NCBI GenBank assembly: GCA_035255485.1
Contig: DATEZO010000153.1
Span: 1 to 22,048 of the forward strand
Direction: 5' to 3'
Length of the DNA: 22,048 bases
Source: DATEZO01 sp035255485
Lineage (GTDB): Bacteria; Pseudomonadota; Gammaproteobacteria; Burkholderiales; Burkholderiaceae_D
Position 1 is the stretch's first letter. Each line of letters opens with the position of its first letter. The notes below the pieces were generated by a model. The model had not been told where the DNA came from and searched no databases. It saw only the letters and a list, made by a program, of their open reading frames with translations. The translations under genes were made by a program, and so were the position numbers. Positions 21,941 through 22,048 of the stretch are shown here, piece after piece.

Positions 21941-22048
21941 AGGTGAGGTTTCTCACCTCCCGCTTCTCCTCCCTGAGCGGGGCCTGTTGCTCATAAGCGA
22001 TAAGGCGTTACTACCCTGGAGATCTTCCCCTTTCTCCAGGGTTTTTTT
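21941..22048 (+). ncRNA. Candidate structured small RNA (or leader RNA), four hairpins
   Basis: Four hairpins follow almost without spacers. H1 (21941-21958) is AGGTGAG/CTCACCT with loop GTTT. H2 (21959-21981) is CCCGCT/AGCGGG with loop TCTCCTCCCTG. H3 (21982-22006) is GCCT/AGGC plus TTGCT/AGCGA with loop CATA. H4 (22014-22041) is the terminator, followed by T7. No protein gene on this strand leads to the terminator, and hemB runs the other way. The H2 loop displays CTCCTCCC, complementary to strong Shine-Dalgarno sequences. I do not recognise a named RNA family. The 5' end is unknown, so the true gene may start upstream. An attenuator of a + strand gene beyond the window is the alternative. 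Confidence 0.55.
22014..22048 (+). terminator. Textbook Rho-independent terminator at the window edge
   Basis: CCCTGGAGA (22014-22022) and TCTCCAGGG (22033-22041) form a perfect 9-bp stem with a C/T-rich loop, followed by at least seven T's to the window end. On the opposite strand no T-run follows the hairpin, so it acts on + strand transcripts. Confidence 0.9.

Noticed and set aside
1..22048. CRISPR arrays, insertion sequences, prophage or tRNA/rRNA genes
   Set aside because: No regularly spaced repeats, transposase or integrase motifs, or tRNA cloverleaf patterns were seen anywhere in the window.

Overview
This window looks like a betaproteobacterial chromosome, most likely order Burkholderiales and family Oxalobacteraceae (Herminiimonas/Janthinobacterium type). 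That placement rests on my recognition of the ribosomal proteins, the gene order and the NodI/NodJ-CutA-DsbD-HemB neighbourhood, not on a search.

Positions 1-15191 are the S10-spc-alpha ribosomal superoperon, all on the + strand: the 3' end of tuf, then rpsJ, rplC, rplD, rplW, rplB, rpsS, rplV, rpsC, rplP, rpmC, rpsQ; rplN, rplX, rplE, rpsN, rpsH, rplF, rplR, rpsE, rpmD, rplO, secY; infA, rpmJ, rpsM, rpsK, rpsD, rpoA, rplQ. Every cistron looks intact. They are tightly packed, with 1-4 nt start/stop overlaps in places. Together they encode ribosomal proteins, the protein-export channel SecY, initiation factor IF-1 and the RNA polymerase alpha subunit. The regulatory interest lies in the few wide gaps. 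A good sigma70-type promoter and a two-hairpin leader lie between rpsJ and rplC. A 305-bp gap separates the S10 and spc blocks. rpsD is isolated between two intrinsic terminators. A perfect 15-bp-stem terminator follows rplQ.

Positions 15505-19479 (+ strand) hold a NodI/NodJ-type ABC exporter pair, then cutA overlapping dsbD. DsbD carries electrons across the inner membrane to periplasmic thiol-redox proteins. An AT-rich convergent gap follows. Positions 19714-21859 (- strand) hold hemB (porphobilinogen synthase) followed 28 nt later by a CorA-family divalent-cation transporter.

The most unusual element is at the right edge. Upstream of and divergent from hemB, on the + strand, three hairpins lie back to back (21941-22006) and a fourth, a textbook Rho-independent terminator with seven T's, ends at the last base of the window. 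No protein gene explains the terminator. One loop displays CTCCTCCC, an anti-Shine-Dalgarno-like motif. This is best read as a candidate structured small RNA, or as a leader/attenuator of a gene beyond the window. All calls come from reading the sequence; no similarity search or folding program was run.
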